64,000 nucleotides of DNA. Source: an uncultured Alphaproteobacteria bacterium. GTDB lineage: Bacteria > Pseudomonadota > Alphaproteobacteria > RF32 > CAG-239. The notes beneath the pieces were generated by a model. It searched no databases, was not told where the DNA came from, and saw only the letters and a list, made by a program, of their open reading frames with translations. This document shows, piece after piece, positions 50,493 through 60,334 of the stretch. A program made the translations under genes and the position numbers. Within the stretch, counting starts at the first letter, position 1; each line of letters opens with the position of its first letter. The DNA is taken from contig CALXYB010000005.1 in NCBI GenBank assembly GCA_944392835.1, positions 55,964 through 119,963 of the forward strand, given 5' to 3'.

Positions 50493-51337
50493 TATTTGCG
50501 CCTTTCAAGAAAGGGCTCAAGCAAAGAATCCGGAATAGACAAGTTCCCCTTGCCTTTCCCGAGCTCAATATCCGGATGAATTGAGCCATGATAATCAGAC
50601 CCTCCGGTAGAGAACAAGCCCAAATATTTTGCCATTTGCAAATATTTTTGCGTATCAGCCGCAGTTTGGTCCGAATGGTAACATTCCATCGCCTGCAAGC
50701 CATAATTCTTCATTTTTTTCAAAAGCTCAAACAAATCATCATCACTTAAGCGTGTGTGTATGGGGTGGGCTAAGGATGGGATTGCGTTATGTTCCACAAT
50801 AAATTCTATGGTTTCTCTTAAAGGTGGGTTCTTTTTTTGAACATAAGCCGGTGCACCGCGCCTTAAATATTTATCAAAAGCTTCCTGAATGGATGAAACA
50901 TAACCTTTTTTCAGCATTAAGGCCGCGATATGCGGACGGCCGACAACCGTGCGCTTTGAGCCATCGTCTTTTAGATAAAGTTCTTCCGTTGTTATCTCAA
51001 GCCCTAATTTATTGAGCAAAAAGACACGTTCCTTTAAGACCTCATCTCTGAAACTTATAAGCTTCTTCTGGCGCATATGAAAAGGCTCGGTGTCTTTAAT
51101 GTCTAAAGCCAAAATCTCAATACTGGCTCCGGGACATTCTACTGCCAATTCCGTTCCCGAAATTGCCAATAAATCCGGATGGTTTGCCGCGGTCGCTTGA
51201 AACTCCGCCAAACCGTCAATAACATCATGATCTGTTAAGGCAATAGCCGTCAAACCTATTTTATGGGCTTTTTTTATTATCTCTGTGGGCGAATCCGTAC
51301 CGTCCGATGCCGTGGAATGGCAGTGCAAATCTATCAT
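50492..51337 (-). CDS. PHP-domain phosphoesterase (YciV/RNase AM-like)
   Basis: 281 residues. Metal motifs DLHCHSTASDG, LTDHDVIDG, GRPHIAALML, LAHPIHTRLSD and GGSDYHG occur in the order of the PHP family that includes 3',5'-nucleotide bisphosphatase and RNase AM (trims 5S and 23S rRNA 5' ends). Cytosolic. First gene of the PHP-alkD-murI set. Confidence 0.88.
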   Translation of the reverse strand: MIDLHCHSTASDGTDSPTEIIKKAHKIGLTAIALTDHDVIDGLAEFQATAANHPDLLAISGTELAVECPGASIEILALDIKDTEPFHMRQKKLISFRDEVLKERVFLLNKLGLEITTEELYLKDDGSKRTVVGRPHIAALMLKKGYVSSIQEAFDKYLRRGAPAYVQKKNPPLRETIEFIVEHNAIPSLAHPIHTRLSDDDLFELLKKMKNYGLQAMECYHSDQTAADTQKYLQMAKYLGLFSTGGSDYHGSIHPDIELGKGKGNLSIPDSLLEPFLERRK

Positions 51338-51512
51338 CTATCCGTCTCTTTCTCTCTATTGAGGGCAGATTAGCATATCTCTTAAAACTTGCCAACAGAG
51401 CAGATAAAAAATCCGCATAAATTTTTATCTCTGTATTTTTCATTTATACATTTTTTAATTATTGCGAGCTTATTATGCAAGGAAACGTTTGGTTTTTAAG
51501 GAATATTATACA

Positions 51513-52280
51513 ATGAAAATTGTTGGAATGATACGCTATTCTTTGCCGGCAGGTTTTGCCGCTAAAAGATTTGATGAAAATTTTGATGTGTTTGGAGAGC
51601 CATATTTTTCACAAAGATTGAATTTATTTAAGAGTATTACGCTTCCAAGTTTAGCAGGGCAAACAGACAAAGATTTTCAGGTCATTGTTTATCATTCGGA
51701 CGCAATTCCCGAAAATAAAAAGAAAATATTTGATGATTTAGAAAAATCATATTCTTTTTTGAAGAATGTTTATCAGCATACTTCTCGAATGGATATTGTT
51801 CCTGATAAGCCAAATGAAAAACTTTTGACTTTTCGTATTGATAATGATGATGGCTTGCCGGTAGATTTTATTAACCGCTTGAGAAAAGCCGCAGAAAATG
51901 TCGATGAAACAGCTTTGTCTGTTCCAAGAATTCGTAAATTGGCGCATATTGGTAAAAATCAATTCCAAACCGTTATTTCTGATTATCCCTCAAATTCAAT
52001 AGGGTTAGCTTATGTGTCCTCAAAAAATGAAAATATTATGAATTGCGGAAATCATCGTTTAGTTCAAGATAATTTTCCAACAAAAATGATAGAAGGAATA
52101 GGTGGTTTGCAAGTTATTCATGGGTCAAATGTGGCAAATGGCTTCAATAAACCTAAAGATAAAGAGCAATCCTTACAAATTTTGTCAGAACGAGAAATGA
52201 AAGAGCTTTTGGTTTCGGAAGGATATCCTGATATGGATATTGAAAATATTCCGCTATTCAACCCCAATAATCAGGATTAG
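51513..52280 (+). CDS. Glycosyltransferase (putative rhamnosyltransferase family)
   Basis: 255 residues from the ATG at 51513 with ribosome binding site AAGGA. Opening IVGMIRYSLP, then FSQRLNLFKSITLPSLAGQTDKDF, the donor/metal-site RIDNDDGLP (the D-x-D-like motif), and VPRIRKLAHIGKN match the putative rhamnosyl transferase family. It probably adds a sugar to a surface glycan. The next genes are an ABC exporter and an MFS protein on the same strand. Confidence 0.75.
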   Translation: MKIVGMIRYSLPAGFAAKRFDENFDVFGEPYFSQRLNLFKSITLPSLAGQTDKDFQVIVYHSDAIPENKKKIFDDLEKSYSFLKNVYQHTSRMDIVPDKPNEKLLTFRIDNDDGLPVDFINRLRKAAENVDETALSVPRIRKLAHIGKNQFQTVISDYPSNSIGLAYVSSKNENIMNCGNHRLVQDNFPTKMIEGIGGLQVIHGSNVANGFNKPKDKEQSLQILSEREMKELLVSEGYPDMDIENIPLFNPNNQD

Positions 52281-52282
52281 TT

Positions 52283-53953
52283 ATGTTTAAGACGTTAATA
52301 ACCGCGCTTCGTTTAATTTGGATTTCGGCAACAGATAAAGACCTAAAACTACGCTTGATTTTTAGTTATATATTTGGTGTTGTGCAAGGTATAATAGCCT
52401 TTTTTAGCCCTTTTGCTTTGTCGGAAATGATTAAGCAAATTTCACAAAAGAATATTGACGGCACATTGTTCTACTTCTATGTAATGATAATCTTAGCGGT
52501 TGCTATGGTTGTATCACGTTTTATATGGCGTTTTTCTTGTGAACAAATTACTCGTATATTGCCTATTAAACTCCGTCAGATTTATTACGGAAAAATATTT
52601 AATAAGCCGTATGACTGGCATTTACAAAACAGTGTCGGTTATTTTACCACCGCATTAACCAATGTCTGTAAAATGCTGGAAGGTTGGCTCTGGAAAATGC
52701 CGTATGATTATGTCGGCAGCTTGGTTATGGCGATTTGCTTCCTGATATATACTTGGACGTTGTCTTTTTATTTGTTCTTATATTTCAGTGTTTCACTGGT
52801 GGTTATGTTATGGATTGTGCGCATTTTATATAATCGGCGTATTAAATATATTGAAAACTACAGTAAGAGCTTTGTTGCTTATGGAAAGGCATTTATTGAT
52901 TTTTTATATAATGTTCGCTCGGTTAAGAAAATGAATTTGCTTAATTTTGTGAATAAAAAGTTAGATGAGCGCGGTTCAAAAGTTTTTTCAACCGGTATCA
53001 AAATGATGCACTATAATTCTTTTCAATATGGCTTTACTGAAATTTATATCAATACATTGTTTTTGCTTCCAATCGGTTACTATGTTTTTCAGTTTATCAA
53101 AACAGGTCAAGGGGTCGAAGTTATTGTGATGATTGCCGCCCTTCAAAGCAAAATTGCACAATTTAGTAGCCAGATGATGGGGGTAATGACTGAGCTTGCG
53201 CGTACCGGAGCCGATTATAAGATTTTGGCTGAACATTTAGGGGAAGATATTCCGGAACCAAATGCCCAGCGCAATATTCGCAAATGGCACGAAATCAAGT
53301 TTTTTGACACTTCTTTTGAATATGTTAAAGACGGCAGTATCTTTTCGCATAAAGTTGCTGATTTTAGTATTCATCCCGGAGATCATATTGCTGTAACCGG
53401 AAAATCAGGCGAAGGAAAAACAACCTTTTTGAATCTGTTTACCAATCAATTTCACGTTATGGGCGGAAGTGTTTGTGTTGATAATATTGATTACAAGGAT
53501 TTGCCGGCGGCGTTTTTTGATGAACATATCACTTATATTTCGCAGGATGTTGAGCTTTTTGATATGACTTTATATGATAATATTGTTATGGGAAAGCGTG
53601 TTGCTCCGGAAAAACTGCAAAAGATTATTGATGGTTGTTGTCTAAATGAGTTGATAGAACGAATGAACGGCAATATTCATACGGATATCGGCGAAAAAGG
53701 CGTTAAGGTGTCAGCGGGAGAAAAGCAACGTATCTCTTTAGCGCGAGGCCTTTTGCTTGATAGAGATATTTTGGTTTTAGATGAGATTACCGCCAATCTT
53801 GACCCGATAACCACGCAAAATATTTGGAACTTTATTTTCACGGCTTACGGAGATAAGACCATTATCGCCGTATCACACGAAAAAGACTTGTTAAACCACA
53901 TTACACGCCGCTTAGAGTTCAAAAAAGGTGTAGGTAAGGAAGTTAAAGGTTAA
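52283..53953 (+). CDS. ABC exporter, fused membrane and ATPase domains
   Basis: 556 residues. Six membrane helices fill residues ~15-300, with the ATPase at ~330-550. Walker A GKSGEGKTTF, Q-loop ISQDVELF, signature KVSAGEKQRISLARG, Walker B ILVLDEITANLD and H-loop VSHEKD. A half-transporter that works as a dimer; substrate unknown, perhaps a glycan or lipid because of the glycosyltransferase next to it. Starts two bases after that gene's stop. Confidence 0.9.
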   Translation: MFKTLITALRLIWISATDKDLKLRLIFSYIFGVVQGIIAFFSPFALSEMIKQISQKNIDGTLFYFYVMIILAVAMVVSRFIWRFSCEQITRILPIKLRQIYYGKIFNKPYDWHLQNSVGYFTTALTNVCKMLEGWLWKMPYDYVGSLVMAICFLIYTWTLSFYLFLYFSVSLVVMLWIVRILYNRRIKYIENYSKSFVAYGKAFIDFLYNVRSVKKMNLLNFVNKKLDERGSKVFSTGIKMMHYNSFQYGFTEIYINTLFLLPIGYYVFQFIKTGQGVEVIVMIAALQSKIAQFSSQMMGVMTELARTGADYKILAEHLGEDIPEPNAQRNIRKWHEIKFFDTSFEYVKDGSIFSHKVADFSIHPGDHIAVTGKSGEGKTTFLNLFTNQFHVMGGSVCVDNIDYKDLPAAFFDEHITYISQDVELFDMTLYDNIVMGKRVAPEKLQKIIDGCCLNELIERMNGNIHTDIGEKGVKVSAGEKQRISLARGLLLDRDILVLDEITANLDPITTQNIWNFIFTAYGDKTIIAVSHEKDLLNHITRRLEFKKGVGKEVKG

Positions 53954-53961
53954 AAATAGCC

Positions 53962-55170
53962 ATGACAACCTCAAACAAAAATACCTATCTACTCGTTATC
54001 ACAAATTGTATAAACAAGATTTATGACATTTTTCTTGGGATGTTTATGGTTTCTTTTTTGTTTCGGCAGACGGAAGAAAATGTTACAGACATCAGTATTT
54101 ATCATCTTTATTGCTATATCTTTGTGGCTCTTTTGGCATATTTGACCGGAAACTGGACTAAGCGCGGGAATCGGCTCTTAATGTATCAACTAGGCATTAT
54201 CACAACCTTCATCGGTTTTATGGTCTTTATTTATTTGCAAGATGATGTTGTTCATTATATCCCTTTTTGCGGCATTGTTTACGGCATTATTATGTCATGC
54301 AAGGCTTTTCCTTTTAACCTGATTGTAACGGATAATGTTCCTGCTTCTAAAATGATTGCTTTTAAGGGTTATTTGGAAAGCATAAAAAACATCATTCGCG
54401 TGGCATCGCCTATTATCTTAGGCTTCTTCCTGACTTTTGATTCTTATTTTCGGACTATCGCCTTCTTGGCCTTTTTATCCATAATTGAGCTTGTTTTATT
54501 CGGGCAAATTAAAGCGCCGGCAAGGAAAGACCTTCCGCCTTTAAACATTAAAACCTTTTGGAAAAAGACCAAAAATCTTGCCTATGTTAAGCAACTTTAC
54601 AAAATTGAGTTTTGCAGAGGGATGACGATTGACGGAACTTTGGGGACTTTAATCACGCTTTACACCATTTATCTGTTTAAAACAGACTTTAATCTGGGAT
54701 TAATCAGCTCCGCTTTTTACTGTGCTACTATCTTGCTTAATTTTTGGTTCGGTCGTTGTTGCAAATATCATCATTTTGTGAGGATTTTGGCTCTTGCCGC
54801 CATTTTAGTCGTTTCTTCGGTGCTCATTTTTATTTTTGCGCCAAGCAAGATTAGTTTTATTTTTTATAACTTCTGTTTTATTGTTGTTACGCAGTTTATG
54901 CGCGTTATTGTGGACATTAATATGTTTAATGTCTCAAATCTTCCGGAAGTTATTGAATTTAAGAACGAATATTTTGTTATCAGAGAATTGTTTTTAGGCT
55001 TGGGACGTATTGTTAGTTATACAATGCTTCTTGTCTTCGGGCTTTATGGGAATTTTGAAACATTACAATACTTTTTACTTTTCTTGACTTTGTTTGTTGC
55101 GCTGATGGGACTTAACGGCATCCGCCTCAACAGATATTTTGGCAAAGTGGCAATAGAAAATAATTTTTAG
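53962..55170 (+). CDS. MFS-type membrane transporter
   Basis: 402 residues with 11-12 hydrophobic segments. No sugar or drug family signature is seen; a basic loop between the two halves (KTFWKKTKNLAYVKQLYK) is in the usual central place. Eight bases after the ABC exporter, so in one operon with it and the glycosyltransferase. Substrate unknown. Confidence 0.8.
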   Translation: MTTSNKNTYLLVITNCINKIYDIFLGMFMVSFLFRQTEENVTDISIYHLYCYIFVALLAYLTGNWTKRGNRLLMYQLGIITTFIGFMVFIYLQDDVVHYIPFCGIVYGIIMSCKAFPFNLIVTDNVPASKMIAFKGYLESIKNIIRVASPIILGFFLTFDSYFRTIAFLAFLSIIELVLFGQIKAPARKDLPPLNIKTFWKKTKNLAYVKQLYKIEFCRGMTIDGTLGTLITLYTIYLFKTDFNLGLISSAFYCATILLNFWFGRCCKYHHFVRILALAAILVVSSVLIFIFAPSKISFIFYNFCFIVVTQFMRVIVDINMFNVSNLPEVIEFKNEYFVIRELFLGLGRIVSYTMLLVFGLYGNFETLQYFLLFLTLFVALMGLNGIRLNRYFGKVAIENNF

Positions 55171-55203
55171 GTTTTAAGGGGTCACAAGTTCTCTACACAT
55201 ACG

Positions 55204-55231
55204 AAAAAAAGCGTCCGCCTTAGCGAACGCT
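55204..55231 (-). terminator. Terminator after tRNA-Val
   Basis: GCGTTCGC / GCGGACGC stem (one G-U) with a seven-T tail on the minus strand. Confidence 0.8.
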
Positions 55232-55239
55232 CTTCTAAT

Positions 55240-55315
55240 TGGTGGGTGTGACAAGGATCGAACTTGTGACCCCTACGATGTCAACGTAGTGCTCATACCG
55301 CTGAGCTACACACCC
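55240..55315 (-). tRNA. tRNA-Val (GAC)
   Basis: Cloverleaf on the minus strand: acceptor GGGTGTG/CACACCC, D arm AGCTCAGCGGTATGAGC, anticodon stem CTACG/CGTAG with loop TTGACAT (GAC), T arm with GTTCGATCC, encoded CCA. Confidence 0.95.
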
Positions 55316-55443
55316 GTCAAAAACAAGATGTTTTTACATTATCTCTTTTCTTTTGGCAAGAAAAAATTTTAATTTTCTTCCATATTATTAAAAAGTTAAT
55401 TATTTTGCGCTATTCTCTCAGCACTTAAACGAAAGGATACGGC

Positions 55444-56328
55444 GTGAGCGAGAAAATTACAGACTTCAAAGTTAACTACAAAAAACTCAAAATTTTTGAA
55501 GAATATAATACTTCGGAAATCAATTTTCCGATGGTTCTGTCCGTTCCGCATAGCGGACAAACTTTTCCTGATGAGTTTCTTAAAGCCGTCAAAATAAGCC
55601 TTGATGAGCTTCGTAGTAATGAAGACACCTTTGTTGATGAGCTGGTTAAACCTGCCTCTGAGGCCGGTATTCCTATGATTTCAATGAATATTGGTCGTGC
55701 TTTTGTTGACGTGAACCGCGATAAAATTGAAATTGACCCCGCGATGTTTTATAATCATCCGCAAAAAGATACCCCTATGGGACGGCGTTGTCGGGTCGGA
55801 CTCGGCGTGATTCACAGAATCTCTGCTCAAAACAACAATATTTATGATGGTTTGCTTAACTATGAAGAAGTTTGTGAGCGCTTGAAGAATGTTTATGATG
55901 TCTATCACAAGCGTTTGCAACAACTCGTTGATAAATGCGTAAAAAAATTCGGTTTTTGCCTTTTGGTTGACTGCCACTCCATGCCTTCCAAAATTTGTTC
56001 TATTATGAATGACGGTAAAAATATTGAATTTTGTCTCGGGAATCTGTTTGAACAAAGTTGCCCCGATGATTTGGCCAATTTTCTGAAAAACGAATTGGAA
56101 AAAAGAAATTATCATACGACCTTCAATTGCCCCTATTCCGGTGCCTTTATTACCTTTAATTTCTGCCAACCACGGCGCAAAATCTTTACACTTCAGGTAG
56201 AAACCAATAGGTCGCTCTATATGGAAGAAAATTCACATAAAAAAATTAATGATTTTCAGAAAGTTAGCACAGACTTAAGCGCCTCTTTAAAGGCATTAGC
56301 GCAATTTTTGCTGGATTTTAAAATTTAA
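55444..56328 (+). CDS. N-formylglutamate amidohydrolase family protein
   Basis: 294 residues, GTG start with ribosome binding site AAAGGA. VLSVPHSGQTFPDEF with the zinc His, RAFVDVNRDKIEIDP, LVDCHSMPS with another metal His, and LQVETNRSLYM match the FGase family (HutG type). It releases formate from N-formylglutamate in histidine breakdown, but no hut genes are near, so the substrate could differ. Confidence 0.88.
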   Translation: MSEKITDFKVNYKKLKIFEEYNTSEINFPMVLSVPHSGQTFPDEFLKAVKISLDELRSNEDTFVDELVKPASEAGIPMISMNIGRAFVDVNRDKIEIDPAMFYNHPQKDTPMGRRCRVGLGVIHRISAQNNNIYDGLLNYEEVCERLKNVYDVYHKRLQQLVDKCVKKFGFCLLVDCHSMPSKICSIMNDGKNIEFCLGNLFEQSCPDDLANFLKNELEKRNYHTTFNCPYSGAFITFNFCQPRRKIFTLQVETNRSLYMEENSHKKINDFQKVSTDLSASLKALAQFLLDFKI

Positions 56329-56361
56329 TTGTGTTATAAACCTCCCTGTTTTGGAAAAAAG

Positions 56362-56386
56362 TTCGGCTCTGAAGCCGAAAAGTTTT
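56362..56386 (+). terminator. Terminator after the N-formylglutamate amidohydrolase gene
   Basis: TTCGGCT/AGCCGAA stem with loop CTGA followed by AAGTTTT. Confidence 0.6.
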
Positions 56387-56547
56387 GTAAGTAAGTCCAA
56401 AAATTGTTATAATATTTTAATGATTTTTGGTTATGTTTAAAGTAACCAACCTTTGAGCGTTTTATAGTTTTACCGCCGTTAAGCAAACTGAAATTGGCAT
56501 ATGAGTTGCATAAGGGATGTTTGTGGCCGCTTTTAGGGAGCAGAGGG

Positions 56548-57303
56548 ATGCGACTTTTCGTATCAAAAATTTTAATGTTTTTTGTGTTATTGCTGATGTT
56601 GATTCAGCCCGTGCAGGCTAAAGTTCAAGATCTGCGGGTTGACGATGCTTATGTTTGTATGCAAGCCACAACAAAAATTGAAAAACAATTTCAGATTAAA
56701 AAGCATTTATTGACAACTATTGCCAGCGTTGAAACCGGTCGTTATAACAAAGCAAAAAAACAGACTTTGTCTTGGCCGTGGACAATTAATGCGCAAGGTA
56801 AAGGACAATTTTTTGCAACAAAAGAAGAAGCCGTCAGAGCTGTTAAAAAATTACAAGCACAAGGTGTTAAGAGTATTGATGTCGGATGTATGCAAATCAA
56901 CCTAGCATACCATGGAGATGCTTTTGACAGCATTGAGGATGCTCTGGATCCGGAAACAAACGTTGCTTATGGTGCGAAGTTTTTACGCAATCTTTATGAC
57001 CAGAAGGGTGATTGGGTCAAGGCGGCTATGGCTTATCACTCAAGCGTGCCGAGTAAAGCTCAGCGTTATAAACGCAAGTTGGCTTCTGCCTTTGAAAAAG
57101 TTAAGCTAGCGCATAATGATTTTAATGCAAGTTTGTTTGGTAATGTTAATAAAACCCCTTCAGCTAAAGCAGAAGCAGATAGGAAAAAGCTTGCCGAACA
57201 ACGTATTGCCGAAGCAAAAGCAACTGTTGCCAAAGCTAGAGAGAACGCTAAAGCTTGGCGCGAGGCAAAGCTTGAGGAATATAGGAAAAACAGAATAAAA
57301 TAA
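56548..57303 (+). CDS. Secreted lytic transglycosylase (SLT domain)
   Basis: 251 residues from the ATG at 56548, which has a GGAG ribosome binding site and begins a clear signal peptide (about 1-25, ending VQA). The catalytic Glu is in IASVETGRYN, followed by GCMQINLAYHGDAF and ETNVAYGAKFLRNLY, all normal SLT features. The C-terminal ~65 residues are a Lys/Ala/Glu coiled helix. It cuts peptidoglycan glycan strands in the periplasm. Confidence 0.85.
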   Translation: MRLFVSKILMFFVLLLMLIQPVQAKVQDLRVDDAYVCMQATTKIEKQFQIKKHLLTTIASVETGRYNKAKKQTLSWPWTINAQGKGQFFATKEEAVRAVKKLQAQGVKSIDVGCMQINLAYHGDAFDSIEDALDPETNVAYGAKFLRNLYDQKGDWVKAAMAYHSSVPSKAQRYKRKLASAFEKVKLAHNDFNASLFGNVNKTPSAKAEADRKKLAEQRIAEAKATVAKARENAKAWREAKLEEYRKNRIK

Positions 57304-57369
57304 TTGCTAAAAGCTGTTTAATTTGCTAAACCGAACTTAAATAAGATATTTGAGGTCGGTTTTGTTTTT

Positions 57370-58905
57370 ATGACTGAATTATTGGAAGAATACGGACTAT
57401 ACTGGCAGCCTTTGGGCGGCAATAATATTGACCAAATCAGCGGACATTCTTACAGATATACGGATGTGTCAGACTTGGGGCGCACGACTATTATTGTTGA
57501 CCTCGGAAAATTTGACAATCATCAAGCTTTAGGAATTAAAAATTCATCAGCGGCCGTGCCGGATATTCGGATTTTCTTAAATGGGGAAAAAGACCGCGCC
57601 GAAGCAATTTTTATTACGCATTCACATCCCGACCATCTAAACGGTATTGTTCACTACATAAAAGCCGGATATGCTTTGCCAAAGCTATATGCTGGAAAAT
57701 ATACTTTTATGATTCTTGAAGACTTGTACAAACAATTTGAGATTCCGAAATATAAACGCCCTAAACAAGTCATAATTGATGACGGTGACGTTATTAAAAT
57801 AGGAGCTATGGAGATAGAAGTTTTATCATCATCTCATACTTGTTTTGACAGTTTCGGCTTTGTTATCAAAACCCCCAATACTACGGTTTATCATAGCGGG
57901 GATATGAAAATTGACAGCAGTACTTATTTCAGAAGAGCTACTAATACAAGACGGCTCAAGCAACTCGCCGGCACAATAAAATTTGCGGTTGCCGATTTTT
58001 ACGGTGTTTATGATGACGGCTATGCCATCAAAGAAGTTACAACCTTTAAAAAACTTGTGCAACTGATTAAGAAAAGCCGTAAGAACAAAATATTTTTACC
58101 TGTTTATCCAACGCACCCGGAAATGTATATTATTGCCTTTTTGGCTGCGCTTAAACTCAGAAAAAATGTCGTGTTCTTCGGGAATCCGGATTTCTACTGT
58201 TATCTAAACCGAATTATGGATTATGGTATCTCTTTTGATAATCTGGCCAAAAACAGAATCAAGGTTATTTACACACATAATCGGGATGAAATTGCAACGT
58301 TAGACGAGAATTATGTTGTTATCGGTACTTATAACCATGTTTCCCAAGCTTTTGATGCAAACTCCGAAAACTGTTTCGGGATTATTACCGCCAAAACTTT
58401 TTTTAATCCGCTTAAAGGGCAACTAAATGCACATAATATCAAATTCACGGATGTTACAACCGCTCCGGAGCTTCAGGGCTTCGGGCACGGTTTTTTGAAA
58501 GATTATGAATACTTAAACTTTATTTTGGCACACCCAATATTTATACCAACACATTGTCCGGTTTTTGTTATTGAGAACTTTAGAGAACTTGCTCGTTTTA
58601 TGAATATTAAAATGCTTGATGATACGCCGAGGAATAATGAGATATTCCGACTTATCGGCAAAAAAGCTGAAAAAATTTCAGAATTACCGGCAAAGTGGTT
58701 GGTCGTTATTTATAACGGTGATTTTGCTTATCTTACCGAAGTTTTTCAAAAAGCAACATCCGGCATGGGCTTTCTTAAACGCACCATCAGTAACAGACGC
58801 TGTTTGCGGCGTTTTCAGATGTTTTTGCAACGCCGCAAAAGAGGCGATACTGAGCCCTTGCCGCAAATCCATCACGAGCCTTTTATATACAAAGAGCCGC
58901 AGTAA
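57370..58905 (+). CDS. Divergent ribonuclease J-like metallo-beta-lactamase protein
   Basis: 511 residues. Metal motif HSHPDHLNG, then SSHTCFDSFGFVIK in place of the RNase J HSIPDS part, YHSGDMKID, and near the end GFGHGFLKDYEYLNFILA followed by FIPTHCP (RNase J: SGHA ... PVHGE). The layout is thus RNase J-like with beta-CASP part at about 230-390, but many key positions differ. The basic C-terminal tail (RRCLRRFQMFLQRRKRG) may bind RNA or DNA. The ribosome binding site is weak. Confidence 0.7.
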   Translation: MTELLEEYGLYWQPLGGNNIDQISGHSYRYTDVSDLGRTTIIVDLGKFDNHQALGIKNSSAAVPDIRIFLNGEKDRAEAIFITHSHPDHLNGIVHYIKAGYALPKLYAGKYTFMILEDLYKQFEIPKYKRPKQVIIDDGDVIKIGAMEIEVLSSSHTCFDSFGFVIKTPNTTVYHSGDMKIDSSTYFRRATNTRRLKQLAGTIKFAVADFYGVYDDGYAIKEVTTFKKLVQLIKKSRKNKIFLPVYPTHPEMYIIAFLAALKLRKNVVFFGNPDFYCYLNRIMDYGISFDNLAKNRIKVIYTHNRDEIATLDENYVVIGTYNHVSQAFDANSENCFGIITAKTFFNPLKGQLNAHNIKFTDVTTAPELQGFGHGFLKDYEYLNFILAHPIFIPTHCPVFVIENFRELARFMNIKMLDDTPRNNEIFRLIGKKAEKISELPAKWLVVIYNGDFAYLTEVFQKATSGMGFLKRTISNRRCLRRFQMFLQRRKRGDTEPLPQIHHEPFIYKEPQ

Positions 58906-58916
58906 AAGGGGGATAT

Positions 58917-59654
58917 ATGAATATTTCAAAATATGAAAAAGAATATTTGATTAGTTCTTATGAATGCGACAGGAATGAGAATCTGCGTTTGTTGACTTTA
59001 ATGAATATTTTGCAAGATGCGGCAGATGAACACGCTACCTCTTTAGGATTGGGGCTGGATTATTGTTTGAGCAAGGGCTTGGCTTGGGTTGGCTCAAATT
59101 ATCATTTGCAGATTTTGCGGCTTCCTAAAATGCACGAAAAAATCAAACTTTTGACTTGGCCTGCCGTTGAAAAAAAACTTGGCGCAATCCGTGAATTTTT
59201 GCTTTTAGATGACAAAGGCAAGCCTATCATCAAAGCCTCAAGTCAATGGATTTTGATTGATGCTGCTCGCCGCAAACCTGTTGCACTCCGCGAAAATTTG
59301 CCAATGTATCAAGTTATTGACGAGCGCGTTATTGAAACGGATTTTGCAAAAATTCCCGAACCGCAAAAAATTGATGAAACAGCCGAATTTTTTATTCGCT
59401 TTGATGACATTGACCTCAATAACCATGTTAACAATGCCGTTTATCCGCTTTGGGCTTCTGAGGCTGTCGGAATTGAATTTAGGTCTACACATACGCCTTC
59501 CGAGATTGAAATATCTTTCAAAAAAGAAGGTCTTTATGGTGAAGATATTTTGGTTGAAACTGAGATTTCCAATCTTACATCACTACATAGCATTAAAGCC
59601 AAAAGTGATGGGCGCGAGTTGGCTCGGGTTAGAATTGTTTGGAACAAAAACTAA
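58917..59654 (+). CDS. Acyl-ACP thioesterase
   Basis: 245 residues, two hot-dog domains. LTLMNILQDAADEHATSLGL and GLAWVGSNYHLQI match the first, and FDDIDLNNHVNNAVYPLWA carries the Asn/His catalytic set in the second. Releases fatty acids from acyl carrier protein. AGGGGG ribosome binding site, 11 bases after the RNase J-like gene. Confidence 0.88.
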   Translation: MNISKYEKEYLISSYECDRNENLRLLTLMNILQDAADEHATSLGLGLDYCLSKGLAWVGSNYHLQILRLPKMHEKIKLLTWPAVEKKLGAIREFLLLDDKGKPIIKASSQWILIDAARRKPVALRENLPMYQVIDERVIETDFAKIPEPQKIDETAEFFIRFDDIDLNNHVNNAVYPLWASEAVGIEFRSTHTPSEIEISFKKEGLYGEDILVETEISNLTSLHSIKAKSDGRELARVRIVWNKN

Positions 59655-59655
59655 C

Positions 59656-60222
59656 TTATTCTCCGGTCAAATGCTCATATAAAACTTTGCAGCCCAAGAG
59701 AATCAAAATTATTCCGGCCGCAATCTCCATATATTTGGTCGGAATTTTTTTGAAGCAGCAATTAAGTTGAAAACCGATAACTGCACAGATAAATGTGATG
59801 ATGCCGATTGTCGGCGCGGCAAACCAAATAGAAACTTTCATAAAATAAAGCGTTATTCCGGTTACCAGAGCATCTATACTGGTGGCCAGCCCAATCATCA
59901 ACAGAATTTTAAAAGTTAATTCTTTGCTCAGATTTTGAGCTTTATCGTCATCATTCAAGGCTTCATCAATCACTTTTAAGCCCAAAGCCAAAAATACGGC
60001 AAAAGCAAGCCAATGGTCTATGCTTTCAATATAGCCATGCACAATATTTGTACCATACCAGCCGATAACAGGCATTATAAATTGTCCGAAGCCTGTTGCA
60101 AGACCTAAGCTAATGGCATTTTTCCAGCGATTTTTCTTTAAAATCAAACCATAAGAGAAAGAAACAATAAAAGCATCTACAGCCAACGCAAATGCAAGAA
60201 AGATAACGTCAACAATGTTCAT
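59656..60222 (-). CDS. mntP: Manganese efflux pump MntP family
   Basis: 188 residues, six membrane helices in two related halves. Conserved acids lie in ALAVDAFIVSFSYG and GLATSIDALVTGITL, the metal path residues of MntP. Exports Mn(II) across the inner membrane. AGAGG ribosome binding site before the ATG. No yybP-ykoY riboswitch can be recognised in the short leader. Confidence 0.9.
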   Translation of the reverse strand: MNIVDVIFLAFALAVDAFIVSFSYGLILKKNRWKNAISLGLATGFGQFIMPVIGWYGTNIVHGYIESIDHWLAFAVFLALGLKVIDEALNDDDKAQNLSKELTFKILLMIGLATSIDALVTGITLYFMKVSIWFAAPTIGIITFICAVIGFQLNCCFKKIPTKYMEIAAGIILILLGCKVLYEHLTGE

Positions 60223-60292
60223 TATTTTACCTCTTATAAAACTCTGTAGTCATTGTTTATGTTATCTTGTATTTTTTATCAAGCTTTTTTAC

Positions 60293-60326
60293 AAAAAACC
60301 CCGTAGAAATTTCTACGGGGTTTTTA
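60293..60326. terminator. Terminator after the cold-shock gene
   Basis: CCCCGTAGAAA/TTTCTACGGGG perfect palindromic stem flanked by A and T runs. Confidence 0.85.
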
Positions 60327-60334
60327 GAAAAACT

